Notes under the pieces: generated by a model
What the model was told of the DNA's origin: nothing
The model's database searches: none
What the model saw: the letters and a program-made list of their open reading frames with translations, nothing else
IMG/VR virus record: IMGVR_UViG_3300045136_000889
Span: 1 to 26,173 of that record
Strand: one strand, 5' to 3'
DNA from: a virus
Length of the DNA: 26,173 bases
Part shown: piece by piece, positions 5,790 through 13,735 of the stretch
Numbering within the stretch: the first letter of the stretch is position 1
Layout: each line of letters begins with the position of its first letter
Translations under genes and position numbers: made by a program

Positions 5790-6169
5790 TTCGATTCGTT
5801 CAAAAAGTATGGGGGTCCGAATCTTGGATCGTGAACGATGAGTATTGCGCCAAGATTCTGGAGATCAATCCCGGTTTCCAGTGCTCGCTTCACTATCACC
5901 CGATTAAGCGGGAAACCTTTCACGTTCTGTCCGGTTACGTGCGCCTAGAACAGAGGGATGTTCGCGGATATCCTTTCGAAGAGTTTCTTGGTCCGGGAGA
6001 TACTCGCACTATCGAGCGGCAAACCCCCCACCGTTTTGGAAGTTATGTAGGCGCGAGAATACTGGAAATTTCCACCCACCATTCAGATGACGATGTAGTA
6101 CGTATCGTAGAATCAGGAAAGATCGGATGTTCTCCCGAAAACCCGGTGCACTCTTCGAACAATTCTTAA
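5786..6169 (+). CDS. Cupin-fold protein (sugar-phosphate isomerase-like), 127 aa
   Basis: A single small cupin: KVWGSESWIVND at the N-terminus, then SLHYHPIKRETFHVLSGYVR (cupin motif 1, HxHx..E..xVL.G) and PGDTRTIERQTPHRFGS (cupin motif 2, PG...PH). The His pair, Glu and distal His are the expected metal ligands. The layout resembles the C-terminal domain of mannose-6-phosphate isomerase/mannose-1-phosphate guanylyltransferase and related sugar cupins. It overlaps the next methyltransferase gene by 43 bp and heads a cassette with two glycosyltransferases, supporting a role in sugar metabolism. Exact reaction unassigned. Confidence 0.85.
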   Translation: MIRFVQKVWGSESWIVNDEYCAKILEINPGFQCSLHYHPIKRETFHVLSGYVRLEQRDVRGYPFEEFLGPGDTRTIERQTPHRFGSYVGARILEISTHHSDDDVVRIVESGKIGCSPENPVHSSNNS

Positions 6170-6639
6170 ACTCGGTTTACACCGGACAGCCTATAAAAAT
6201 CGTTGAAACTGGATGCATGAGAGACCTCGCCCTGTCCGCTGAGTGGGGAGATGGGTGGAGTACGCTGTACATTGCGCGATGGGTTTCGAGGCATCCTGAA
6301 TGCACTTTCCATTCCGTTGATCTGAATCCAAACAGTATTGAACTGGCGCATCGGGTGTTGGAGGCGGAAGGTTTAGCAAAGTACTGTACATTTCACCTTC
6401 AAGATTCGATAAAGTTTTTGACTCAGCAAACCTGGATGGATTTCGCGTTCTTGGATTCGTGCGATGGTTTGCAACACGGTCTTGATGAATTTCGCCTCGC
6501 TGTGTCAGCAGGCGCTTCTTTGATCGTAATGGATGACATGCAAACGAAAGCGGCTTGGGCCGTCAAAGAGGCCCGAGACCTCGGCTGGTCCGTATCTTTT
6601 GAGGATCGTTATTCGGTAATACGCAGACCCAATGATTGA
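6127..6639 (+). CDS. Class I SAM-dependent methyltransferase-like protein, 170 aa
   Basis: IVETGCMRD plus GDGWSTLYIARWV (residues about 25-52) is motif I and helix A in the style of Methyltransf_24 enzymes, then FHSVDLNPNSIELAHRVL with the acidic Asp of motif II, and MDFAFLDSCD and LIVMDDM for motifs IV to V. It overlaps the cupin gene by 43 bp and the next gene by 8 bp, so the genes are translationally linked. Methylation of a sugar is plausible from context but not shown; small phage Methyltransf_24 proteins usually have unknown substrates. Confidence 0.8.
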   Translation: MFSRKPGALFEQFLNSVYTGQPIKIVETGCMRDLALSAEWGDGWSTLYIARWVSRHPECTFHSVDLNPNSIELAHRVLEAEGLAKYCTFHLQDSIKFLTQQTWMDFAFLDSCDGLQHGLDEFRLAVSAGASLIVMDDMQTKAAWAVKEARDLGWSVSFEDRYSVIRRPND

Positions 6640-7846
6640 GATGATGACGAAGGAATACGCGAGAAAGCGTATTACCGAAGCCGAAAAAATCTGCCAAGTT
6701 CGTCCTACTCCTGCCGCTCTCGGAGACCTGGCAGCGTGCTATTTCACACTCGACAACCCAGAGAAAGCGGAGCCGCTGGCCAGACTAGCGTGGGACTTGC
6801 AACGGGATCCTGCGATTGGCACGAATCTTGCGATTATTTTGAAGGATCTGGGAAAGCATGAAGAATCCGCTCGTGTGATCGAACAAGCCTACTGGATGAA
6901 TCCTGATGACTTTTATACCAGGCTGGCGTATGCCGAATCATTGTTAAAAGCGGGTTTCTGGACACAGGCATGGGCCGCGTATGATAACGCTCGCCCGACC
7001 CAGCAAGGGGCGGCGGCAGATTTAGGGATAACCTTTTCTATCCCAGAGTGGGACGGACAGCTTTTATCTCCAGATCAGCAACTACTGGTCATCAACGAAG
7101 GCGGAACGGGAGACAGGATTTCCTATGCTCGATGGATTCCTGAACTGGATCGTCTGGGCGTCAACTGGATATTTTTTCCCTACCAGGAACTCTACTCTTT
7201 CTTTGAACGGATTTTTCCATCTCAACGTCTCATCAAAGACGGGGATGACGTGAATCCGACATATTGGACCACCACCTTTTCTCTGCCCGCTAAAATGAGA
7301 GCGGTTCCTACAAAAATCCCCAAACCTCTGCCGTTTACTGCTTCGACTGAGAAGATCGAGAAATACAAATTCAACAGAACGGATACCCTTCCAATCGTTG
7401 GTTTGTGTTATTCAGCGGCGGAAAAGTTTCAAGGAGATCGCAAAGTACGATCGCTGTCTGAAGGACAAGCAATGCGTTTGGTTTGTCAGACCGGAGATAA
7501 AGTGCATTGGGTGAATCTTCAGTATGGAGAAACACTGCCTTATCCAGTGACGAACATTCCGTTTCAAACTTGGGAGGACACGGCTGGATTGATTCACAAT
7601 CTCGATGCCGTGGTGAGCGTTGATACCGGAACAATGCACTTAGCCGGAGCCATGAATAAACCGATGGCGGTTCTTCTCTCCGGCAATTCTTGTTGGAAAT
7701 TTCTTCGCGAGGGGAGAAAACTCGGTTGGTATCCATCAGCCACATTTTACCGAAATAATACCCGTGGGTTCGAAGACGCCATCAACGAACTAATCGTTGC
7801 TATTAGAAACGGAACGGCATGGGAGAACAAAATTCTCGCGTCCTGA
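6632..7846 (+). CDS. TPR-glycosyltransferase (GT9/heptosyltransferase-like), 404 aa
   Basis: Residues about 25 to 120 are TPR-like helices (ALGDLAACYFTLDNPEKAEP, GTNLAIILKDLGKHEESARV). Residues about 140 to 390 resemble the GT-B fold of GT9 transferases: VINEGGTGDRISYARWIPEL near 150, and a C-terminal donor-binding half with LDAVVSVDTGTMHLAGAMNK (324-343) and the following VLLSGNSCWKF, the hallmark of heptosyltransferase-like enzymes (SVDTgxMHlAgA). TPR fused to a GT9-like domain is common in bacterial and phage genomes. A paralogue lies at 20820. It sits between a methyltransferase (8-bp overlap) and a second glycosyltransferase (28-bp overlap). Sugar and acceptor are unknown. Confidence 0.88.
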   Translation: MIEMMTKEYARKRITEAEKICQVRPTPAALGDLAACYFTLDNPEKAEPLARLAWDLQRDPAIGTNLAIILKDLGKHEESARVIEQAYWMNPDDFYTRLAYAESLLKAGFWTQAWAAYDNARPTQQGAAADLGITFSIPEWDGQLLSPDQQLLVINEGGTGDRISYARWIPELDRLGVNWIFFPYQELYSFFERIFPSQRLIKDGDDVNPTYWTTTFSLPAKMRAVPTKIPKPLPFTASTEKIEKYKFNRTDTLPIVGLCYSAAEKFQGDRKVRSLSEGQAMRLVCQTGDKVHWVNLQYGETLPYPVTNIPFQTWEDTAGLIHNLDAVVSVDTGTMHLAGAMNKPMAVLLSGNSCWKFLREGRKLGWYPSATFYRNNTRGFEDAINELIVAIRNGTAWENKILAS

Positions 7847-8640
7847 TCGCTATTCTTACCTGTCATAAAAACCGGCACCGTGCCGATGCCCAGAGAAGAA
7901 CTTGGATTCAGGATATTCATGGAGCCGATTATCGTTTCTTTCTGGGGCGGGGGGACGGATCTCCACAATCCGATGAAGTCTGGCTCGATTGTGAGGATGA
8001 TTACTGGAATTTGCCGGACAAAACAAAAAAGATGTGTTCTTGGGCTCTCGCCCATCGCTATGACTTCATCTTCAAATGTGACGATGATGTGCTGGTGTTT
8101 CCCGACCGTTTGTTGAAAAGCGGATTCGAGAAATACGATTACTCAGGATGGTTGTCTCGTACTTTTCTTCGGGAAGATGCTAAGGCATACTACGATAAAC
8201 CTCGTCCCTGTGCGGGAGGGTTTAGTTACTGGTTGAGTGCCAAAGCAGCCAGAATTGTCAGTCTGGAAGAATGGCATGTCAGTTTGGATTTCGCGGAAGA
8301 TCGTTTTGTTGGCAACACCCTAGCGCAGCACGGCATCCTCGGTCACCACGATGACCGGTATCACGTTACAAACCATCCAATGACTCATAATCAGCATTGG
8401 GCGGCGGCATTTGAAGAGATCAACAAGCCGTTTGAAAATATGATTAGTCTTTGTTCGGGGGATAACCAGTATCCGGTCGAACACGCCTATAAGCAGTATA
8501 AAGTTTGGAAAGAGACAGGACAGCTTCCCAAAGAGGTCTGGGATTTTTCTCACACCGTGGGGAACAATGTTGCTGTTATTTCATCCGAATCCTCGGTCGG
8601 CTCATTATCTGATGAACCGCCAGAGTGCCTACCTCTGTAG
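7819..8640 (+). CDS. Glycosyltransferase, GT31/galactosyltransferase-like, 273 aa
   Basis: Begins MGEQNSRVLIAILTCHKNRH. The motif RRTWI (26-30) followed by ADYRFFLGRG (36-45) and DYWNLPDKTKKMCSWAL (61-77), then DFIFKCDDDVLVF (82-94), is the GT31 pattern with a DDD metal/donor site at 88-90. CAGGFSYWLSAKAARIV (near 132-148) matches the acceptor-side glycine-rich region, and EDRFVG the later ED motif. No signal peptide or membrane anchor, so it acts in the cytoplasm. It overlaps the TPR-glycosyltransferase by 28 bp. Family assignment is good; the sugar is unknown. Confidence 0.85.
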   Translation: MGEQNSRVLIAILTCHKNRHRADAQRRTWIQDIHGADYRFFLGRGDGSPQSDEVWLDCEDDYWNLPDKTKKMCSWALAHRYDFIFKCDDDVLVFPDRLLKSGFEKYDYSGWLSRTFLREDAKAYYDKPRPCAGGFSYWLSAKAARIVSLEEWHVSLDFAEDRFVGNTLAQHGILGHHDDRYHVTNHPMTHNQHWAAAFEEINKPFENMISLCSGDNQYPVEHAYKQYKVWKETGQLPKEVWDFSHTVGNNVAVISSESSVGSLSDEPPECLPL

Positions 8641-8683
8641 CCACATTTTGTAAGTAGAAACTAGAAACATACAAGGAAAAAAC

Positions 8684-9268
8684 ATGGTTGTTATTTCTCA
8701 AGCTCCTGCTGCTGCCCCTATCACCAATGCAGCGGCAGCTACATCTGTTACCTCGCAGGCCGCGATCTTCAACGTTATTGCTGGAGAGCCAGGTGCGGGT
8801 TCACAGCTTTCTCTCAATGCTCCTGGATCGAATCGCCTGAACGGTCAACCGTTCCGTGTTCGGGCTGCGGGCCTGATTAAGTTCAGCGCAGGCACGTACA
8901 CCGCCACGGTTCAGCCGTTGATTTATGCATCGACTACGGCAGGCTTTACGGCGGCTGCATCCAACGCGATTTTGTCGGCTGCGGCTGTCAACGTCGTGGT
9001 TTCGGCGGCGGTAGCTAAGTACGCTCCGTGGTATGGTGTAGTGGATCTTTCTGGAGATAGTTCTTCGGGAACTGTCGCAGGGCAGATGCAAGGCGCTGTC
9101 AATGCGAACGGTACGAACACGGCCATTTCACTGGCAGCCTCAACTAACCCTCCAACCAGCGTCAACTTCGCATCTGAACCTCCGCTTCAGTTCGCAGCGG
9201 GCGTCACGATTGTCGGCGGCACTCAGGGATCAGTTGTGTCGCTCAGCCAGTTCCAGTTGGAAGCGTAG
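8684..9268 (+). CDS. Probable virion structural protein, 194 aa
   Basis: AAGGA lies about 7 nt before the ATG. The product is Ala/Ser/Thr/Val-rich with very few charged residues (VVISQAPAAAPITNAAAATS), and beta-rich repeats (FSAGTYTATVQPLIYAS). It resembles decoration or other surface proteins of tailed phages in composition, but no family is recognised. It is followed by a strong hairpin terminator at 9307-9347. High alanine could also suggest a secreted protein, but no signal peptide is present. Confidence 0.75.
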   Translation: MVVISQAPAAAPITNAAAATSVTSQAAIFNVIAGEPGAGSQLSLNAPGSNRLNGQPFRVRAAGLIKFSAGTYTATVQPLIYASTTAGFTAAASNAILSAAAVNVVVSAAVAKYAPWYGVVDLSGDSSSGTVAGQMQGAVNANGTNTAISLAASTNPPTSVNFASEPPLQFAAGVTIVGGTQGSVVSLSQFQLEA

Positions 9269-9306
9269 CCCACTCGTTTTCAGTAACAAGAACAATAATC
9301 TGAACA

Positions 9307-9347
9307 GGATGCTCCTCGGCCTCAATACCGAGGAGCATCTTCCTTTT
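9307..9347 (+). terminator. Strong intrinsic terminator-like hairpin
   Basis: GATGCTCCTCGG (9308-9319) pairs perfectly over 12 bp with CCGAGGAGCATC (9328-9339), 8-nt loop, then TTCCTTTT. It lies 39 bp after the stop of the 194-residue gene. The T tract is interrupted by CC, so termination may be partial. The stem contains the ATG at 9309 of the next reading frame. Confidence 0.7.
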
Positions 9348-9542
9348 ACTCCCGTGCCTGAAACCAAAGAATTTTTGAACAAAGTAGTTCGGTCTTTGCC
9401 TGCAAGTTCGCGCACGAATGCAAAGATCACCTTAAAACGAAACAAGAAAAAAGGACATGCGCAACTCACTATCGAGTCTGCGGGTCCGCAAGAAAGCTAC
9501 ACCCCGCTTCGCGAAGCCGATTTTCGCTCCAAGAACAGATAA
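9309..9542 (+). CDS. Small basic hypothetical protein, 77 aa or shorter
   Basis: The first ATG (9309) lies inside the terminator hairpin and has no proper Shine-Dalgarno spacing. GTG 9354, after the hairpin and with GAGGAG about 16 nt upstream, is an alternative start giving 62 residues. The body (NKVVRSLPASSRTNAKITLK, then RNKKKGHAQLTIESAGPQES) has balanced, protein-like composition. It ends 5 bp before the next gene. No family recognised; start uncertain. Confidence 0.55.
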   Translation: MLLGLNTEEHLPFTPVPETKEFLNKVVRSLPASSRTNAKITLKRNKKKGHAQLTIESAGPQESYTPLREADFRSKNR

Positions 9543-9547
9543 CAGTC

Positions 9548-10159
9548 ATGCCCGACACCATTGCTCGCGCTCTCGCTAACGCTAAACAAGCCCTAGCCAG
9601 CGCAAAAAAGTTTACTCGATCCACCGGGGATACCGACCCCAGTATGTTTGCTCCTAAGCCTGGGGCACCAAAACCCGCTCCAGCAATCAAGCCGGCCAGT
9701 ACATTGTCGGATGAAGCGCGTTCCGCAGGGGAGGGTATTCGCGCTCGTATGCTCAACGAAGACGCTGCGTTGAAGGCTCTTGGCAGCATGAAGAGCGGTG
9801 GAACGGTACCTAAGACCGGGCCGTACATTTTGCACGAAGGCGAGAAAGTTGTTCCTAAGAAACAGGCGAATGGTATGAAAAACGAAAAAAGTGGTAAACC
9901 GAAAGAAGACGCGAAGAAAGAAGTGATGAAGAAAGCAACGGCAGGCCTCGGTGGGGACAAGAAGAAAAAGCATCGTCTCCATATGCACATTCGGCCCGTG
10001 GAAGATGGCCGCTTCACTGTAGATCACGAATATCGCGGCGGGCAAGAACCGATGCCGGAGAGTACCACTCACGCTCCGCAAGATATTCAGGAACTTCTCG
10101 ACCACGTAAAAAGGCACTACAGCGAAGAAATGGACGAAGCAAAAAACGACGAGGAGTAG
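9548..10159 (+). CDS. Charged phage protein with GSMKxGG module, 203 aa
   Basis: Residues 1 to 60 are Ala/Lys/Pro-rich; residues 79 to 103 carry GSMKSGG, TGPYILHEGEKVVPK, identical in spacing to the module in the 180-residue protein at 3869. Then a Lys-rich linker and a C-terminal segment (RLHMHIRPVEDGRFTVDHEY, then THAPQDIQELLDHVKRHYSE) that may be a small folded domain. It ends 3 bp before the terminase start, in the position where small terminase subunits often lie, but no HTH or TerS signature is seen. Function unknown. Confidence 0.75.
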   Translation: MPDTIARALANAKQALASAKKFTRSTGDTDPSMFAPKPGAPKPAPAIKPASTLSDEARSAGEGIRARMLNEDAALKALGSMKSGGTVPKTGPYILHEGEKVVPKKQANGMKNEKSGKPKEDAKKEVMKKATAGLGGDKKKKHRLHMHIRPVEDGRFTVDHEYRGGQEPMPESTTHAPQDIQELLDHVKRHYSEEMDEAKNDEE

Positions 10160-10162
10160 AGA

Positions 10163-12007
10163 GTGTACGTTCCGTTTGATTTCGAGGCGTTATACAAAGA
10201 AGCGGAAGTTGCGGTCGAGGCAACGAAATCAAACAAAGCGTGGGAAAAGCACGGATACGCTGATTTTCAAGTCTGGAAAGACGATTTCAAGCGTGGGCAG
10301 ACCGATCTGTATTGGCTGTGTACAGAACTTTTGGGTTTAGCACTAGTTGAGAAAACCCACCGGCCTATCACAGATGACTTTTTTGTGCGGAAAAACCCGT
10401 ACATAGAAGCTAATACGTGGAAAGAAGCGGTTGCTAAACAAAGTACGATTAAAGACCGGTTGCTTTTGTACCCTCGCGGCTCATTCAAAAGTACCATAGA
10501 CCGCGTGGATGCGATCCAGTGGATTCTGTGCTTTCCAGATATCCGCATTGTCTATATGACGGCGGAAGATACCCTCGCCACAGAGTTCGTGGCTTTGAGC
10601 CGCGAGCCGTTTGAGATCCGAGAAAACGAAAAGCTCACGCGGTTTCAAATGCTGTATTGTTCGCACTGCATTCCCGCAAAAAAACGGGAAGATGCGAGCG
10701 AGTTCACCAGTCGTGCAAAAAAAGAAAAACCATCCGAAGCAAGTATTGTCGCTTTGTCTTTGGGGGCGAGTACTGCTGGTAAACACGCGCAAGTAGGCAA
10801 GTTTGACGACTGTGTTTCCAATAAAAACTCAGGGCCTATGTCGAATTCCGAGTCGCGGAAAAAGGTGACTCAGGAAGTTAAGCTGGCCAGAAATATTATT
10901 GATGGGTTCGGCTACAAAGATTATGTAGGCACCTACTACAATGAGGACGATGCTTATACATCGCTCGAAGCGGGCATTTCTAAGCTGAAGAAATTGTGCT
11001 GTCCTGCTTGGACTATCCTTCCGCACGCGCTCAAAAAGCAAATACCCGAACTGCTGCCCGAAGACGTAGAACTTCTGTTCCCTGAAGACGGGGCCGGCGT
11101 TCCTCGCCTCACCTTCGAAGCTATTATGACGGAGTACAACTCCGATCCATACATCTGTTCCTGCCAGCTTCTTTTGAACCCGCAGGCGATGAAGACGGCT
11201 AAGTTTACCGAGCCGATGATTCGCAAGCAAATAATTCCTTTTGAGCAGTTTCCTCAGGCGGGAACCTATTTCACAGCAACGGCGTGGGATTTTGCAAAAA
11301 CAGATGGATCCGGAAGCGACCGGTCTGTGGGTATGGCTGGATTTTTTACCACCTCCGGCCCACTGGCGGGGCGAATGTACGTTGTAGATATTGTCCGAGG
11401 ACGGTTCAGCCGCTCTGAACTTCCCTATCAACTTGCGAATCAAGCAAATCGTTGGAAGCCTCTTCAACATCTGGGAATTGAGAAATCCCCAGGCGCGGAT
11501 TTTTTAACAAACGACATTCTCCGAGCCCTCGCCGCTGTCGGATACCACGACGCCCCAAGCATTGACTGGATTCCGGTCGATAACCAGAAAGGGGCAAAGA
11601 ACGCCCGTGCGTTAACACTGGAAAGTCTGTTCGTGATGAACCGAATTTTCTTTTCGGACCAAATTCCCGAAGAGGTGATGAAAGAAGTTATTCGGGAGTT
11701 CGTGAACTTCAAGGGCGATTCAAACCGCAAAAACGATTCAGTGGATGCCTGTGCATTTCTCGCACGATACATCTCTAACGACATAGAAATTCCTCAAACC
11801 GAAAAAGAGAAAATTTCGGCGGCATGGGATGTATTGGTTCAGAAACAGGAACACGAAAAAATGTTTCCATTCAATGAAGACAGGGATTCGGAAAACTGGA
11901 AGCGAGATGGTTACGACACTCCCAAGCCGGTATTTGTTCCTCCACCAACACATTGGGAGGGCATTCCGATCTATAAAAATCCCGAAGACCAAATCTATGG
12001 AACATGA
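10163..12007 (+). CDS. terL: Terminase large subunit
   Basis: Starts at GTG with GAGGAG 6 nt upstream. The 614-residue protein has an ATPase domain with Walker A LYPRGSFKST (102-111), a following VYMTAED strand (130-136) and a probable Walker B GKFDDCVS (212-219). The C-terminal RNase H-like nuclease has TAWDFAKTDGSGSDRS (373-388, Asp376), an acidic residue at IEKSPGAD (Glu440) and KNDSVDACAF (523-532, Asp525/Asp528). It cuts and packages the genome into the prohead with the portal. Length is at the long end for the family. The portal and capsid genes follow. A TerS partner is not identified. Confidence 0.93.
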   Translation: MYVPFDFEALYKEAEVAVEATKSNKAWEKHGYADFQVWKDDFKRGQTDLYWLCTELLGLALVEKTHRPITDDFFVRKNPYIEANTWKEAVAKQSTIKDRLLLYPRGSFKSTIDRVDAIQWILCFPDIRIVYMTAEDTLATEFVALSREPFEIRENEKLTRFQMLYCSHCIPAKKREDASEFTSRAKKEKPSEASIVALSLGASTAGKHAQVGKFDDCVSNKNSGPMSNSESRKKVTQEVKLARNIIDGFGYKDYVGTYYNEDDAYTSLEAGISKLKKLCCPAWTILPHALKKQIPELLPEDVELLFPEDGAGVPRLTFEAIMTEYNSDPYICSCQLLLNPQAMKTAKFTEPMIRKQIIPFEQFPQAGTYFTATAWDFAKTDGSGSDRSVGMAGFFTTSGPLAGRMYVVDIVRGRFSRSELPYQLANQANRWKPLQHLGIEKSPGADFLTNDILRALAAVGYHDAPSIDWIPVDNQKGAKNARALTLESLFVMNRIFFSDQIPEEVMKEVIREFVNFKGDSNRKNDSVDACAFLARYISNDIEIPQTEKEKISAAWDVLVQKQEHEKMFPFNEDRDSENWKRDGYDTPKPVFVPPPTHWEGIPIYKNPEDQIYGT

Positions 12008-12025
12008 AAGGAGTAAACACGTGGA

Positions 12026-12634
12026 ATGATGAAACGATGTATGAAACGATATCTGCTTTTACTCTCCGCGTTGGTCCTGTTGTTTTGCGCTAAGCCTGTT
12101 TATTCGCAAACCAATGGTGTGCTGACGCTGAATGTGACTAGCAGTCCCATAAACATTACAACGGATACGGTAGCAGATCATGTGGTGGTACGAGAGGACT
12201 CATCGTCTCCAACTGCCGCGTTTGTTATCACCATTGCAGGAACCAACACCAGTCTTACTTATGCGGCGGGTTCAACATTCACGTTTGTTGCCCAAAACGG
12301 AGCTCCGTGGAAAAGTGGAACCGTGATTGGAACGATTGCGACGGTTACGGGATCCGCGACGTTTAAGGGGATTGAAAGTATTGGACCTCCGTCAACACAA
12401 GCGTTTACAAGTACGGGAAGTTCTAGCTCCAGCAGCGGCGGCGCTTGCAGCGGGCCAGGGTGCATTGCAGCCACAACCTACGGTGTGAAAGCCGATGCAC
12501 ATTGGGTACAGGACGCCACCGTGACCAATGCGAGCGGAGTCGTCACCTGCCTATCGGGGGAGTGCAATTTCACCACCACGGCTGCGGTAGGGCAACGCTC
12601 GGACTTTACAACACCGGCCCCAATGTCACGCTGA
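12026..12634 (+). pseudogene. Tailspike/fibre-like exported protein, N-terminal fragment
   Basis: The frame starts MMKRCMKRYLLLLSALVLLF and has a signal peptide ending near VYSQ, then a beta-rich domain (LTLNVTSSPINITTDTVADH), a Ser-rich linker and a segment starting TYGVKADAHWVQDATVTNAS, which resembles the start of pectate-lyase/tailspike beta-helix domains. Protein-like sequence stops near TTTAAVGQ (about 12595) and the frame ends at 12634 in unrelated residues. The -1 frame continues sensibly to 12927. A frameshift, or an out-of-frame deletion of the beta-helix, is likely. A signal peptide is unusual for a tail fibre, so a secreted enzyme is an alternative. Confidence 0.6.
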
Positions 12635-12927
12635 CCACTTGCACCAGCACCACCATCGGCGCGGGCATCGTGATGCGAAAGGCTGGCACGCTCAAGGCGT
12701 TGATCGTAAATGCAGGCACGGGCGGAGTAAATGCATCATCGGGCGTCGTAACCGTGCTCAAGAATGGCGGCGCAACCACGATGACCTGCACGCTCGGGAC
12801 GGGAACCAGTTGCACGGACGTGACCCACACGCAGGCTTATGCGATTGGCGACCTAATTTCGATTCAATTTACTACGCAGGCTGCGGAAACCTTGGCGAAC
12901 GTGCGAGCGAGCGTAGTAGCGCAATGA
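12590..12927 (+). pseudogene. C-terminal continuation of the tailspike-like gene in the -1 frame
   Basis: In the frame -1 to the upstream fragment, sensible sequence begins at LGLYNTGPNVTLTTC and continues GAGIVMRKAGTLKALIVNAG, NASSGVVTVLKNGGATTMTC to VRASVVAQ, with a stop at 12927. This looks like the beta-sandwich C-terminal domain found at the ends of some phage receptor-binding proteins. It has no start of its own: the frame before about 12590 reads as Cys/His/Arg-rich nonsense. Joining both parts by one -1 shift would give about 300 residues. No obvious slippery heptamer is seen. Confidence 0.55.
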
Positions 12928-13388
12928 AACTAGCCGCCCTGCTTCTCCTGCTTCTGCCTTCGCTCGCGCTGGCGCAACTTCCAGACGCGCCCAAGCCCAA
13001 GCCTGACGCGCAGACCACTCTTGTTGCGAAGCCGTCTTTTGTCTCGTATGGGGAAAAATCTTGGTACAAACAGAAAAAATTCTGGGCTGGAACCGCTGTG
13101 ATTTGCGCGTGCATGGCCGCCGATGCGTACACCACTGTTAATCGCAGACGTGGTTTAGTCGAGAGCAATGGGCTGCTTGGTCCTAATCCTGACACCGGCT
13201 CGGTTGTTGCCGTTAGTGCTGCAGGTTTCGCTGTAGAGTTCACCCTTCACGCTTTGAGCTATCACGTTGTATCCCACGATCCGAGCAGAGTTTGGCGCGA
13301 TATCGGTCATTGGTGGAGTCCTGTTGCTGCCACTGCAATCCCGTGTAGAAGTGCGATTCAGAACATTCGATTAAGTAGTCACCCCTAA
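12924..13388 (+). CDS. Exported protein with signal peptide, 154 aa
   Basis: ATG 12924 overlaps the preceding stop (ATGA). The N-terminus MKLAALLLLLLPSLALAQ is a clear signal peptide with an ALA-Q cleavage site, followed by LPDAPKPKPD. Two hydrophobic stretches (FWAGTAVICACMAADAY and SVVAVSAAGFAVEFTLHAL) may be membrane helices. The LPDAP sequence after a signal peptide is typical of exported Acidobacteriota proteins, and the whole resembles host proteins rather than phage ones, so this may be a captured host gene. It could also be a lysis-related envelope protein; nothing proves that. Confidence 0.75.
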   Translation: MKLAALLLLLLPSLALAQLPDAPKPKPDAQTTLVAKPSFVSYGEKSWYKQKKFWAGTAVICACMAADAYTTVNRRRGLVESNGLLGPNPDTGSVVAVSAAGFAVEFTLHALSYHVVSHDPSRVWRDIGHWWSPVAATAIPCRSAIQNIRLSSHP

Positions 13389-13390
13389 CC

Positions 13391-13711
13391 ATGCGTCAAT
13401 TTATTGTAAAAGTCCTATCTGAACCAAATGGCCAGCCGAGTTTCAGCCGCACGGCTGGCGCGATCGCACTATCGTTTGTGTGCGGGTGCCTATTAGCCAT
13501 ACTGGGATTCCTCGGATACCTTCTTCACCACTATCATGTGGTTTCCAATTCTTCCGATTTGATCGCCATTGTGAACGGTTTTTCTACCAGTCTGGCTGAG
13601 ATGTTCAAATCGGCGGCGGAATTCATGTTGGCCGTAACAAGCGCATATGGCGTGAACAAAGTCAGTACATTGTTTGGACGAAATCCGCTTGATAAACCTG
13701 ATGGGCAATAA
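13391..13711 (+). CDS. Membrane protein, holin-like candidate, 106 aa
   Basis: Starts 2 bp after the previous stop, so translation is probably coupled. Residues about 22 to 48 (AGAIALSFVCGCLLAILGFL) form a strong transmembrane helix, and residues about 60 to 95 (LAEMFKSAAEFMLAVTSAYG) are a weaker amphipathic or second helix. The C-terminus is hydrophilic. Size and topology fit a small phage inner-membrane protein such as a holin, but no lysin lies in the window to support this. Function inferred only from topology. Confidence 0.7.
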   Translation: MRQFIVKVLSEPNGQPSFSRTAGAIALSFVCGCLLAILGFLGYLLHHYHVVSNSSDLIAIVNGFSTSLAEMFKSAAEFMLAVTSAYGVNKVSTLFGRNPLDKPDGQ

Positions 13712-13735
13712 AAGAGAAAAATAGACTGAAAAGAT

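Noticed and set aside
12639-12923. Plus-strand frame upstream of the exported protein start
   Set aside because: Reads as His/Arg/Cys-rich nonsense overlapping the tailspike C-terminal frame; ATG 12924 with a signal peptide is the real start.
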